From Archilochus colubris (Eukaryota > Chordata > Aves > Apodiformes > Trochilidae): DNA of 64,000 nucleotides. The stretch lies in the NCBI GenBank assembly GCA_023079485.1, contig CM041104.1, positions 2,667,676 through 2,731,675 of the forward strand, given 5' to 3'. The notes beneath the pieces are model-generated. The model ran no database searches. It saw nothing but the letters and a program-made list of their open reading frames with translations, and was not told the origin of the DNA. The position numbers were made by a program, and so were the translations under genes. Positions 1 to 14,142 of this stretch are shown here, in pieces; position 1 is the first letter of the stretch, and each line of letters opens with the position of its first letter.

Positions 1-130
1 TGCAAAGTAGTGTGGGGAGTCAAGGCTGGAAGCATTCTTGTAGCTCACTGGGACAGAGAAGCACTCGATGATGTCTGCAGCTCTCCGTGCTTTCTGCAGC
101 TTTTCCTCCTTGACAACAAGTTGGTAGACA
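1..130 (-). CDS. PTPRT: PTPRT exon, continuing the fourth FN3 domain (partial)
   Basis: The left edge of the window cuts this exon; 130 nt are visible. It begins in phase 2 (a T completing Ser) after a good acceptor (CTCTCTCCCTCCTAG). The visible codons read [16 protein letters not shown], then [16 protein letters not shown], then [11 protein letters not shown]. They hold the B/C strands of the fourth FN3 repeat, one sequon (NAS) and a basic cluster KARR at 82-93. In the family this exon would continue through PFTVGDNKTY-like sequence toward the end of the domain, followed by the transmembrane segment, juxtamembrane region and two phosphatase domains. None of that is inside the window. The [11 protein letters not shown] stretch supports PTPRT, since PTPRM and PTPRK differ clearly here as I recall them. 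Confidence 0.9.
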
Positions 131-3100
131 CTAGGAGGGAGAGAGGAAGGTGAGATTAGAGCCCCAGGAGCCTTAAACATCAAGAATATTTTCAACAACA
201 AAAGGCAAAGAAAGAAAACCACTGCTAGGGCATCACAGCAAAGAGAGTTGTTAGCACACCAGGAACAGTGGCCACCAAATGGTACTGTGTGGGCTTTCTC
301 TGGTGGTTTTGTGGAGTTAATCAGGTTATGCCTTGGTGAAAGTCAGAATAGATTTGCAATCATGTCACACTTTGGAAAAAAAAGATGAACTAATAAATTA
401 TCTGGTCTCTGATGAATTTTTAACATGCTGAATATTAGAAAGCAGACACTTTCTCCTTCAGCCACAGAGCAGGAACAGGAATTGCTTGTTTGGGCTAAAG
501 GGTGACTGTGGTAGAAAAGAGCATCAGGAGGCAGCCACGGTGTCAGATCCCTTTGGAAACAGTTTCAGGGTGCAAGAATCCATTTAGATCAAAAAGATTT
601 TCACATCTAAGAATGTAAAATTTTTTTGCCCCTCCCTGACATCTCTTCTTGGGATATATCCTGGGATATGGAGTTCTCCAACTCTCTCATTATTGATGGC
701 AAGTCTCCTCCTACCTTCCACCACTAAAAGGCTGGTGAATACACTGAGGAGGTGGCTTTAAAGCTCTCCCAGTTCAATTTTGTCTCAGGAAACAACTCCT
801 CTTCATATTCTTTCCAGCTCTATGAAATGTTAATCCTTTTCGATTCCTGCTAAGCTTTTGGCCTCTGATACGTATTAGCAATCTTGTTTCAGGCTCAAGG
901 AGGTTGCAAGGCACTCAAAATACACTCTGGTTTGTTGTTTTTTTTTCCTCAAACAGTTAACAAAGCCTTTAAGTTCGATGCTGCTACAGCTGAGACAGGT
1001 TTACTGTCTTCTTAACACCACTCACCCATTTGACAAAGAGAGATACCACTGCAGTCATTTTCCTTTTTGGCAGGATATTCACATGTGCTGCCCTCACCTG
1101 TCTGTGTGAGGCTGCTCCTTTGTTTGGCCAGACAGGGGAGATCGATTAAAAGATTGGAAGGAGCCAGCAGTGCATCATTCTCCAGCTTCCACAGGCTCAT
1201 TTGTTGCAGAAAGATTGGGCTGAAAAATTTCTGGCATAGAAATAGCTCATCAGTGCTTCTGAGGGAAGCAAAGTTCTGGCACCTTCAATGAGCAGGAGTA
1301 AACCAAAAGCAGCTCATGCTTTTGAATTTCCTGCTCTTCCAGGTCTGTGGGTATCTTGGCACGCTCACTGTTAACAATGAATCAGTGAATCATTTCAGTG
1401 AATCACTTGGAAATCATTTGGCTCCTGCTAGCAGACACAAAAACAACTCATCTTTATACCTACAACCAATTTATGAATTCTTAGGACTGAAATTATCCTT
1501 ATGCAGGATGCTGCTCTTTGCTACTGCAGCAGGAGCTCCGACCACAAGTATGGACTGCAGCATTTACTGACAACCCAGCAACTTTTTGGAAAACTTGCCT
1601 CAGTCCTTCACTGGATGTTTTTATAAAATATTTCAGAGTTACTCTGGTAATCATTGCCAGATTTCTAAAAAGATAAACAGATTCCCCAGTAACACCTTAA
1701 GAATTATCTTTGGAGATGTAGTGGGAGCTGTAAGCAAAAGCCTATTTAATATAAACTCTCCCCTCAGCTTATCAACAGAAGCTTTTAGTGTGCTACTTTG
1801 GACACTATTTTCTAACAGACTATCATCAGATTCATATCCTGACCCTTCTCTCTCACAATAATAATCTACACTGCTGACAAATAGAAAGGAAAACTTTCCC
1901 AGTAACGTGCAAAATTGTAACCAGAATTTTGATGGGCATTTGCCACACGCCTTGTAACCTAAGAAATGCTTGGTTTTGATTTTATCCCATCCCAAATGCT
2001 TGTCTTTTCTGCTTACAGAAAATACTTCCTTTACAGACAGACAGAAATATATACCTGTAAATATATAGAAATCACCTTTCATGCTAGACAAAGGCCAAGG
2101 GTTCCCTGTTCCTATCTCCCTAGACCTACAGTGTCCAAAGGGTGACCCGCAGTCTCTTGGCTATCTCCCTTCAAAGCCATGACCCTATCCACTCTTCTGT
2201 CTTCAGCAAAGGGGAAGGACCCAGAGGCATAAACTGCCAGACTACTGAACTCTTCCAGTGATCATCAGAGAATTTATTCACCTTTAAAGACCTTCTCAGT
2301 TTCTCCCTTGATGGTTCTGATTCCTGCTCCACCAGTACAGGCACTTGTATATCATAAGCAAGAGTTTTGGCACACAGAGAACCTAACAACAGATACTTTT
2401 TTTCCTGTATTCCTTCTCATTTTAGTTTTCCTACATAGCCATCAATGCACTGCTTCCTTTCACAGGGATAACTCTATTCTTTTAACAACTTGAAATTTCA
2501 CTTTTAATGTTTATTTGGAATAAATTGAGGTGTCTCTGGAAGCACCATGGAACAGTTCATGAGCATTCAACTGAAATGTAACAGAAGTCCTATTTATGTT
2601 CAAGTTAAAACCCCATTAATCTCCTGCTCGACTGTCTTCTTTTTTTATGAAACAAGAATCTGAGCCAGCAGTGCTGTCAAGCTCCCTCTGTCTAAAAAAC
2701 CTTCTCTGGTGAAAGTTAGGATGTGTGACTGGCTACCTCCTTGGCTTTTTTTTTTCTTTACATGCCAGCTCACATCAACTAACACAGCCCCTTTGTCTCT
2801 GCATGCTTTACCTACTTGACTTGGTGACCCTCACCTTTCAGCCACACTCTTCACTGAGCCTCAGTTATTCAGCAGTGGTCAAGTGGCCACTCTCAAGGGA
2901 AGCAGTCGAATGGCCAAGAGCATGGCTGATTTTTAAGGTTTCTTTGGGCTGAAGATTATCACTGAGAAATTGTTTCCTTAACAAATCACTGTTCTGGGTC
3001 TCACTTTCTGATGTTTTGATCCCAGTAGTTTGAACTGTCTAATCCTTCCAGAAGTGCAGGATTCACAGTTCACCTCTCTCGGGGACACAGACTGGTACAG

Positions 3101-6100
3101 TCTCTTTTTCTTTTTTCTTCTTTTCTGCCTTATCTTTATTTTATACTGTTTATTTTATACTGTTTTCTGTATGAGGTTCCTATTTTTTTTTTACCTAGCA
3201 GTAGAATTTTCCTGACTGCCTTTAGGACATCCTCAGAGATCAACTCCTTGTCAATAACTAGTGAAGTGCTGCAAGGAACATCAAGTTCTTCACAGCCAAA
3301 TCCATCAGCATTAAGATGCTCTCATAACTGGCTGCCTTTTCATTGGAGCAAGAAGCCAATGATCCTACACTGATAACAACAATCCTGTGGGAATTCTGAG
3401 TAGCAAGCATGCAATTATCCACCTGAAGTTTGTCCTCCTGCATTACTACAACAATTCTCAAAAGAGTAAAAGTAACTCAGTTTTGCTAAGAAGATGGTAA
3501 CTTCCCACCATACATTATGACCCCAAAGCCTATGACTGGGCATTAATTCAAAATAAGCTTGGTGACTTACTGACAATTTCATCTTACAGATTAGTGTGAC
3601 TCCAAACAAGGAAAAGGAGGGGTACTCTTCCTAGCTGAAGTGCTACAGGAAAGTTAAAAAACCCCACAAGTGAGCAAAGGAAATAAAGAGGAGATATCCA
3701 AACTACTCAAATAGCTTTTATTCTGGCTGCCAGATAGGCAGTAACATGGCCCTCCTGGGACTTTCCTCCTCTCAAGCTTCAAAGCTACTGCTTCCAGCCA
3801 GTAGCAGCCAACCCTGATTTCATAGCAGGAATCAACACATCACTTGGAAATGCCCAGCTGGATAAAAGAAAGTATGAGTGCTGTACACTGAAATTATATT
3901 AGAAGTGACAACAAAAGCCAAGCATTAAAACTCCCAACTATGGGTAACAGCTTCAGTACCAATAAACTGAAAGATGATACAGTGAAACTAAGTACTACCT
4001 TTCAATTTTTAATAACCAGCCACACTTGCAAACACTACAAATAAATCCACACACGTGCATGATGCAAGAGAAGCAAGGATCCAGCATTCCTAGTGCTAAG
4101 CCACCTTATTGCAACCAACCAACACTGCTGTCTCCATAAGGAGAGGGAAGGATTGTCCCCAGACCCCATCAGCTCTGCTCTCCAGGGATTCTCAAATCTG
4201 GGAGCCTAACCAGATGCCTGCATTGCTAGAAGGCTGGGGAGCTGACTGCCTTGGTGTGCAACTGCATCCTCTTTTTAGAAAAGGAGGCCAAACTTGGATT
4301 CCCTGATAAATTTCACAGGTTTTAGAGAGATAAATCCCCATTATTTTAATAGAAGCTTTTTAAAGTTTTTGGCAGCTCCATTCTAAAACACTGATAAAAG
4401 CACCAGCAGTAATGGTCACCACAGCACAAATGTTGTCTGCAGAGGAAGAAATGTGCTCTTATCATTATCTACAAGGTAATCTTTTAAACGCTGAGCTCTG
4501 TTCAGTGTGGAAGCACAAGTGCAGATAATTGACATTCCAAATCCCAGTCTGTTTCTCTGCAACTGAGATCCCTCTGAGTGCTCTTAGACTTCTCCTTCCC
4601 CTGCTTGATTTCTTTTTGTGCTGCTCCCAGCACAATTTGAGGGTGGGCTGAGGAAGTGCTGTTCTGCAAATCCAGCCATGTCTTCAGACCAGACTCGTGC
4701 TTTGGATGAAGGATGTGCAGAAATGTGGAGGGCAAAAGCTGAGTCAGAGCTTTCCATAGAGCGTTCAGCATCTGGCTGGGGCACTTTTGGTATCCTAGCA
4801 TGGTGCATACCAACAAGGTGAAAACTTCACTGTACCCCTGATAATGGTATGAAAAGAAATAGAATTTCTTTGTAACCTTAAAATGATCCCCTCACCTTAT
4901 TAAAGCTTACAAGAAAGCAAGGTTCTGCAGCTCAGTACTCCCTCTGGACTCACTTTGGTACTAAAATATCTTAAAGTATCATACAAAGATTTCATATATT
5001 TTAGTTTAATTTTAATATTTAGCACATAAATATATTATCAGCTATGTATTATTTCCATAAAGTTTTCTCCTGGGAAACAAAAACTAAGTGGTAATTTGCA
5101 CAGCCTGATCTTTCAGTGCATTTTTTCACAGATTCTTGTGAACAGGTTTTGCAGTTTGCCTTCCAGAGAACAGGAACTCCTCATTTCCAGCAGAAATGAA
5201 CACATTACTTTCAGAATAACTGTTTGATGGGCTCCTGGAAATAATATATTACCTAAGGACTGAGGTTTCCTCATTAATAGTTACTTTAATTCAAAGAATG
5301 AAGGATTTTAAAAGGCAGATGAAATAAGGATGGGAAAGACTTGCATCTTCTAATACTTGTGTCACCTCAGACTGAAGGGATGTGGGAGGCAGGAGCTGGC
5401 ATGGAGCTGAACACTGAATTTCCATTGTTACACTTATTCTATGGAATTTATAGAGTCAGCACTTCTGAACAGGCCATCTAAAACCATGGAAATCAAACAC
5501 AAATGCTATCTTTGAGGTTTAATGCTGCACAGAGGTGAAAAAAAAAGGCATTGAGTGCATAGGAACCAAGTCAAAATACAATATAACTAGAGAGGCCGAC
5601 AACCAATTCAGCTTCTTTTCTCTTATTTACAGGGCAAATGCTTTTTAAAAACATGCTCCCAGGGCCAGAGAGCAGTGTCAGCAAACTGGCTCATACCCCC
5701 AGCAAGCAGCACAGAGACCTTAAATCCTGAGTGCTGCTTTCCTGCTGCAGAGCTCTGCAACAAGCTGCAGAAATCACTTTTCACTTCAGTCATCAAACAC
5801 CAGAACTGCTCACTGGAAATTACCATTGGAAATACACCCTCAGACTGGTTTCCTTGGATGTTATTTTAACATGGCAGTCCTGACTCTAGCCAGAGAGTTT
5901 GGTTTTGGGTTTTGTTTGGTTTTGTTGGGGGTTTTTTTGAGTCAATTTTTTAAAGTTAACATTTAAGTTACAGATCCTTAGCACTTGTGTTTTTATCATC
6001 TGGTTTTCCATTTAACTTAAGCAAATGTAAATGTATTTCTATTTATCCAGAAGTGTCACCACCTATGTTCTGGCAGCATGAAGCCATCTCTCAGGATACT

Positions 6101-6453
6101 GGGATTGGAAAGGGTCTGAGATGTTGCCTGATGCTCACATTCAGAAATCAGGTTTAGCCATCAAATGTGCATATGCTTGATTTCTGGGCAAGCTGATTTC
6201 AGGGATTCAAACCTGAAGTCTGCCACATAAGCAGAAAGAAACAAAAGAAAGGGAAAATTTAAGGAAATATATAGGCTTGGAAGCTAGAAATACCCTATAC
6301 AAATCTATCAGTACTCTATTCAGCACATGCTAAGAAAAAATAAAACAAACCAAACCTGAAATCAAGCAGCAGATGAGATCCTTCTTACCCTGTGCTTCCA
6401 GTCCTCCCATGCAGCTATTTTGCAAAAAATTCAACCAAACCCCACTAAGCTCT

Positions 6454-6466
6454 AATATATATATAT
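6454..6466. repeat. Short (AT)n run
   Basis: An uninterrupted alternating AT run in the 17.9 kb intron. Confidence 0.8.
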
Positions 6467-9400
6467 AAAATATAATTCCATAATGTATATTCTACTAAAA
6501 CTTACAAGAATTAAAGAATTGCCATAAAGCCTTACACTGGAATTTGCTGTTCTGAGCATACCCCACAGCTGCAGCATCCCTTTCCTCTGTGTTTAATGGA
6601 GAACATTTCCTCACCATGGTCCCTCTTGCAATCCCATAATCAAATGTTCAGACATTCTGAATTGATTCTGCAGAGAGTTTTCAAGTTCATAAAGTTTTCT
6701 GGGCTCAAACACGTGGCAATATATTCCCAAGAATTGAGTTACCTACTTCACATGTTTTAAAATGTCACCCTTAATATCTTCAACAGCAACTTCAATCAGA
6801 AGCTCAGAAACTCATCTACAGAAGATAATGAATAGAGCTTCACAGCCACCTTGGATGTATGTACAGCACCCACTGCACTGTTCTGCAATTTTCTGTCTAA
6901 AAACTGCTCTGAAACTCATTTAAATCAATTAAAGATTGTTAATTTTCCCACTAGGCTTTGCAATAGCTCAATGCAGAATACAATATTCTGAGGTTAAGGT
7001 TAGCATTCAATATGCGGAAAATAGGAAAAAAAAAGAGATTGTTCTCAGATGTAATCTTCTAGAACATGCTTGGCTATTTCAAAGACTCAAAACCTGGCCT
7101 TTTATGAATATTGGGCTGCACTGTCATCAATGTAATCATTAAAAGAAAGCAGCTTGTTCACATCTGCAGAGCATTCACACAAATAAAGCTTGTAATAGTG
7201 ATGCTACTTGAGGAAATAGTCTCTCATATTGCAAAGTTATTCACACCAGATCCTTCATTTTCAAGTTATTTTTGTGTGTTAACATTCATTTAAATTAACT
7301 CTTCTACTACATTCACTGAAGTTGAAAAATACCAACAAAATATCCAAATTCAGGCAAATTTGTAAAAATGGCATAGAAAGAAGAGCTGGTAATTAGAGCT
7401 ACTGCTAGGAAAAAAGCCCTGCTGAGATAGAGCCAATAATAATGTAACTCATTTACAAATCAAGAAGGCTGATAAGAGAGTCTCTTCACATCTTCTTCTA
7501 CCCTCATATTCAGTTCAGTAGGCCAGATTTACTACCTTGAAATGCATGAAACAAAGGCTTGAGATTTCACACTTGGATAACACTATTTGAAGTCAGAGTT
7601 TTCACCTGGGCATTCCCTTATTGCTAAAATTTCAAGCTTTGTTAAGTTTCTACAGTGTCTGAAACAGGCACTAGGAAAAAGTAAGGATGTTTAAGGATTG
7701 CACACTCCCTGTTTGGAACAGAGGTCTGGTTCTATCTTCTCCCCAGACAGCACCAGTAACTGTGGGACAGGTGGTGGCATCTACTTAGGGAACTAGGTAT
7801 TATGTCAATCTTAAAAAAAAACCCCAAAAAGCAAAACCAAAGGTTGGTTTGATCCTGCCAGCATCAGTGCATCAAACACTATCTTTGTCCAGGACACTTG
7901 GCCTTAAATTTCTTTGCTGTCAGACCACAGCAGCACATAAAATCCCCAGAACTGGCTAAAGAATTTAAAATATATTAGAAAGATGTCTTTTCTGTTGTTG
8001 TTCTTTTTCTGGGAGAGTTGTTTGGTTTGTTGTGTGCCTGCTTTAGGTTAGGGGTTTTTTTGGTAAAAGGAAGCAAGAATGTAATCCCAAGGGAAATGTC
8101 CCTTGGCATCAGACTCATATCCTGACAGACCTCAGAGGTGCAATACACAATTCCCCCACTGCTGTAGATATAAAAACCAGAGAAAGTGTAATGAGGGACT
8201 TGCCCAGTGTCACACAGATTCAGCTGTTTGTAAACAAATCCCACACTCCTGTCCAATATTCCTACTCCCACCCACCAGCCAATATGTCCTGAATAATCCA
8301 GTCTGGATGTTTCCAGCCTCAAGACATGATAATCCTACCAAGTCTTTCAAAAAGGCAAAATAAAATCAAAAGTGAGGTCTGGGCATCCCTTGAGATGTGA
8401 CCTGCAGGGATGGAGAAGCAGACAGCAACTGGGTCAGAGGTGTTCTGGAGACTCTGTCTTCCTTAGAACTGCACCACACAAATGATTCACAGCTTGTCAA
8501 ACTTCCACACCAGTAACAGCAATAAGCAGGTTGGATAAAGAAGGTTGAATAAAGAGCTACCTGCATGTCTGTGCATCTTAACACCTGTGTGTGTGCACAG
8601 ATGTGCTTCTACACATAAATACCCAGATTAAAACCAGTGCTTTCAACCTCATGCAGTTCCAGTCATCACTGCTCTTCTCTGAGTGACTGATGACCACGTC
8701 CTTCCAAGGAAGGACAATTGTTGAAAGAGACCTGAAAATGCAACTATTCCTACAGGGCTTTGAGCAAGTCTGTGCAGGGTCTGTGTACAGCAAACAGAAA
8801 TGTGGTAACATGCACAAAATAGTTGTCAAAAAGACAACTGTGTTAACAGTCAGTATTTACTGACCAAACAAGAAGGATTTGTGTGCTTAAAAGCCCATTT
8901 TTCCCATCTCTAGCATTTGATGTAAAAAAATGATACCATCCACACTGGCAATATTGATTCCTTCCCACCCCCAGACCACCAGGACACTGCTGCTGCACCT
9001 ACTTGCTTGTATGAGATATGCATCCTTCTTTTAAATCCATTTAATTCTCTCAGTTTAATCTTCTTGGAAATATTTTTTTTTTAAATAAAAAATAACCAGA
9101 GGGCATTTCAAAGCTCTGTGTTCCATTATCTCAACCATCTCCATAAGCCTGACCTGGCTTGCAACACAGATTAGCCATAATAGCTGCTGTTCCCTGGTGG
9201 AACAGGCCCAGTCCCTATCTCTCCAGTTCAATGTTATTTTGTGCTGGCAGATTAAAGATAATGAGTGCAGACAGATACAGCTTTTGCTGCAGCAGGAGCT
9301 AATGTGAGTGGCTTTGGAGGTGGGTTTTTTTCCCCTCCTGAGCCACCTGCCATCTGTTTGATCTACGACTAAAACCAGCAACCCCTTGTTTGTTAATGTT

Positions 9401-12400
9401 GCTGAGCATTAAACAGCCAGCACTGACTGAGGTCTTGTCATCATCCTCATTGCTGGGTTAAGACCAGAAGGAAGTTTCAAGGACAAAAAGAGCCAAAGTG
9501 GTTCTGGAGCAGGCTGCAGGATGAAGAGAGACACAGCCTTACTGAGACCATCCAATACCTTCTGCCATGTCCTTCATGGCTGGCACAAGAGGATTGTCCA
9601 GAATATATTTGCATATGTTCACAGTCAGAACTGATTTGAGTATTTCCATGGCTCCTACAAAAATAAGTCCATTTGGATTCAGAAATAATCTAGTTTGGAT
9701 TTCAAAGCTTTTTATCCTTTTTCCACAACCACAGTTACCAGACTGTGGAGGAAAATCCCACCCATGAGAATCTGATCTGTTTCTTAGATGAGAATATTTT
9801 TGTTTGTGTGCTTAGGAGGGAGTGTATTAAATTAAAAGGCAAAGAAAAACATAAGACAAAAAGAGGGAATCTGATCTGTTTCTAACCTCAGGAGAAACTT
9901 CATTACCAGACAAGGCCCATAGCATCAGGTAAGAGTCTACTTACAGTTCTACCATCAATGTACAACAGGAAAGATGAATTCTCCTGGGTAAAAGTAACAG
10001 ATTTTCAGCACCTAAAGCTGAAACCAAACTATCAACCACATTCTCTCCAGCTTTCCTGGGTACTTTGGGCTTTTCACAAAGTGCAAAGGGATCGTGCTTC
10101 TGACACCAGGGAGATGTCCATCTTGAATGGTACCTTCACTGAATCACAGTCTGCCCCAGAATGAAGGAAAATTGAGGATGGGAAAGGGGAAGAAGGAAAG
10201 TCCCAAGGGCAAGGATTTCTCTGCTTCAGTTAGCATCTAGCCTGACATCATCTGTAAACAACTTTGACCTCTCATGCTGGGAACGGGGCAGATTTAAACA
10301 TGAGGAAGTTGTATCTGATAATCCTGCAGTTCACCAGCTCCTCTCAAAGCTAAGCCTGTATTTGATCCAAGAGAAATCATTAAAAATAAGGTGTATTCTT
10401 TGGCAGGAAAAACCCCTCAACCTGCATCAACATCAACTCCTATGGTTACCCAGGGATCTGCCAAGGTGGTCAGCATGGAAAGTCAGTGTTGCCACCTCTT
10501 CTGTTCTCCTGTTTGATCTTTTCCCCTCAAAAAACTCTGCCCTCTGCCTCTCTCCTCCCCTTCCTCTTTTCCATCATGACTCCTTTTAAAGAAACCGGTC
10601 CTATTTTCCCTTCCTCTTGCACAAAAAGCCAATCCCCCACCATCTCCTAGCTCTGCCTTTTGCTTTGGAAAAATGCTGTGCAAGGAGAACTGAAATTACA
10701 GAGGGGCAGAATAGCATCCTGGCTGCAAAGGTTTATTCTTCTGAATTGTCTGGCTGCATTTATGATAATCCCTTTATTCCAGCTGCAGCCCACGCACCGG
10801 TGCAGCAACCCCCTTTTCAAGTTCCCAGAAATTATGCATTCATTATGGAGGAAATTAACACCTCAAAGCAAACTATAATTAGGAATTCTTCAATTCAGTT
10901 TATGCTTTTTCAATTAGGCCCTCTGTAATTTTAATCACGGGAGCATTAACATGTTTCCGGAATTTATATACCTGTAGTATAATTAAATCCTGAAATGCCT
11001 TAGTCTGCAACACCAAAGCAGAGCTTACTTATCTTCCCTTTTATCACATTTTTTTGGTGTTATTATAGATGCATTGAGGGGCACCTGCTAGTGTAAACAC
11101 TGCCTGCCATATGCATCAGAAAAGAGCCCACTTGCCATCAGAACTCATCCTCCTCCTGCCTGGTAGAGAGCCTGCTGGCTGCGTAAAGCTCATGCACTGC
11201 TTCTGAGGGGTGGACATCTGCCAGGAACATGTGTACAGCTTCCTCCTGTCTCATTTTTGGGGACCTTAAGGAGCTGCTTCAACTAAATAAATCATCATCT
11301 GTGGTCCACAAAAAGAGCCAAGCTCCTTCCTGTAGGATGCTCTGACCTGGGAGTAGCTGTGATCAGGCTCACTTCATCCCATCCAAGGGGCTGCTCCAAG
11401 GGCTTTCTCAGGAAAAAGGAGGCTTGGCAGTACCCCTCCAGAAATCCAGAGTTTTTAAGTTTTAAAATCTTTTATGTGGTTTGCTATTTTCCATTTAGAC
11501 TGTGATAAGAAGGAAGTGGCTCTGGGAGCTGTGAAGAAAAGAAACATCTTGGAAAAAAGAAACCTTCAAACCATGGGTATCTTCTGTCCCTTCATCTTCC
11601 TGATGATAGCTTGATGTGAGAAAATAGCCATCAGTTTGTGATTCTCAGTTTAAATTTCAGACTCCATTAACCTTTTGATTGCTGAAATTTCATCAGACAG
11701 TTTACCTGGATGGCATAAAAGATTTCCACAAAGCATTCACTCTCATTCTGAATATCCTCAGGCCTTCATAAAACTAAAAAGTGGAAGCAAAAGCTTCACC
11801 ATGTAGCTAACAAACGCTGCTTGACAGTGAAGCATTTTCTCTACATGCAATTTTATTGTTAAAATATTATTATTAAAATGTATGCACATTTTATGGCTTT
11901 CCTCTTCCATTTTTGTCTACACCAAAGCTCTCTGTGGAGTGGTTAGCAAGGCACAGCAGGTCAGCCAGGCTCAGAGGAGGGCTGATTAATGGGCAAAGGC
12001 AGTTTTATCACCTTTTAGAGGACAGTATTCTCAGATGAAGAGTAAGAAAATGCATTTCACATACCAGATGATACAATTGACCCCAAATGCCCCTTATCCT
12101 CTTTTTTTAGGTTCAACACCTGACACTTCAGGGGGAATTAAAAAAAAAACAACTTGAAACACTTATTCAACTAATTATGCCACACTACACAAAAGAAGAA
12201 ATATTCCTTCTTCATACTTTTTGTTGTCACCTTGCATCCTGATTCATCCCTGTATCTCTGTTATGCTTCTCTCCTGACACAGGTGACAAAGCACTTATAA
12301 GATGCAGAGTAATTTCAGCTGCCACTAAAATCACCAGGTAGGGTCTAACCCCACCATCCAAAGGCTCCAGCTGGAATGGAAGTGAATACTGAGGCTTGCA

Positions 12401-14095
12401 GTGCTCTGGCCAGCTCACTCTGTTTGCACTCACTGATGAGGCTAAGCCTGCAAAATATTTACTGTACAACCCTATTCTGCAACTTATACAACCCTATACA
12501 GCAACTTTTTTATGCCTTTTGCCCAAATTCTCCTTTTTATTCCCTCACGTTCACAGAGAGTTGCACAAAAAGCAGATCTGGTTTATCTTTCAGAGGAAAG
12601 AAAGTTGTTCATTTTCCTTGAAACTCCTGCCTAAATTAAAACCATGCAGGAGAAACCCAGCCTGAATTATTTCAGAACAATACCCCTGAAGTGTATTGCA
12701 GGAGATGTTAATTAATACAGATAATTAGGCTTATAATATCAGAAGCCTAGATTGATAATCTCATTCCTCATTACAGTCTACAAAATTAAAAGATCTAATG
12801 TGATGACTCTTTGCCCTCTATTCAATCAACCAAGTCCTGTGATGCATACATTTGAATATGAGTTTAGAAAGAGCAGGCCAAGTGTTTTATTTTCCAGGTA
12901 TTTGTAATGAGCTTGTCAGGACAACTGAACTTCCAGAATTACCAAAGGCAGGACAATTTGTGATGTTCCCCATACCTTTCAACATTAGAATCTTTTTTTT
13001 TTTATTGTTTTACTGATACTTGTCTCCATTTTCAAACACAAAGTATGCTTTGTGGGCATTTTAGGAACAAGAAATTGTCACCTTTTCTTGGCATTAATGA
13101 ATTAATTAGCACCATAAATGCCTGAGGCAAGCTCTTCTGATACCACAAAGAAGCTGCAAAGCAGGGAGCTGAGCTGCACTGCTCTCTCTAAAGCCATGGA
13201 GATCTGTGCACCAAAGCCACCAGCTGTAAAACAAATCAAAACCCCCAGCAAATGTCACTTTATTGCTTCTTGTCCATCACAGACTCAAGGTCACTAGGAT
13301 GGCAAACCACTCCCTCACAGGGATGAAAGAACTGCTGTGAATTGAAAACAAGATCAAAATAAGGATGCTGGTGAGAGGCAGAGAGGAAAGGTAAGCTCAG
13401 GATAAACAGGTGATGCCTGAAACCACAAAATAAAAAAAAATAAGAAAAAAAAGGTTACGGTTCAAGAAATTTTCTATTTCTTTTTTGTTGCAGACTGAAA
13501 AGGAAGAAAGTTTTATCTAGTAAGTCTAGACATAAAATGGAGGCAATATCAGGCCTCTTGTCACAGGAAATTTCTATTACTTACTATATGTAGGAATACA
13601 TAAGTACACAGGTACATCAGATGGGATTCTTCTCTTGGGGAATTGCTTGAGCAGAAAAACAGAAAAAAGGCACTGTTCTTAAGTGTTCTGTTAAATAAGA
13701 CTACAGCTGTTTTTTCTTAATTTACTCAGCATCATGTGGGCCAGAAATATTTCCTTTATTTCATGCTCGAGAAACCAAGAACCAGATTATAATATTCAAG
13801 AGTAGTATGGGGCTTGGTCCATGTATAAATTAACTTCTCCTACTGGCTGGCTGTTGATACAAAAATAGTTATTTCCCCTTCCCTCAGTACTTCTAAATAC
13901 ATTTAAAGTATTTCAACTCCCATTCTCCTATTTCAATTTAATAATTTCCTTTAAGATGTAGGGTAATAAACTAACCCATCCTTCCTTGCCACCAAAGTGA
14001 TTACATGTACCCAACCACTGCAAACACACATAATAAATGACTCTTACCTGAACAGATCACTCCAGGATCACTTACAAGAGCTACTTCTTACACTA

Positions 14096-14142
14096 CATAT
14101 ACATATATATGTTCTCCCTCTCCCCCAATATATATATATAAA
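14096..14142. repeat. Two (AT)n runs around a pyrimidine stretch
   Basis: An AT-alternating run, then TTCTCCCTCTCCCCC, then a second AT run. It is likely length-variable between individuals. Confidence 0.75.

Noticed and set aside
1651..2091. 146-codon minus-strand open frame near the left end
   Set aside because: It lies in the intron after the 103-nt exon. It shows none of the PTPRT sequence expected there and has no homology I can name.
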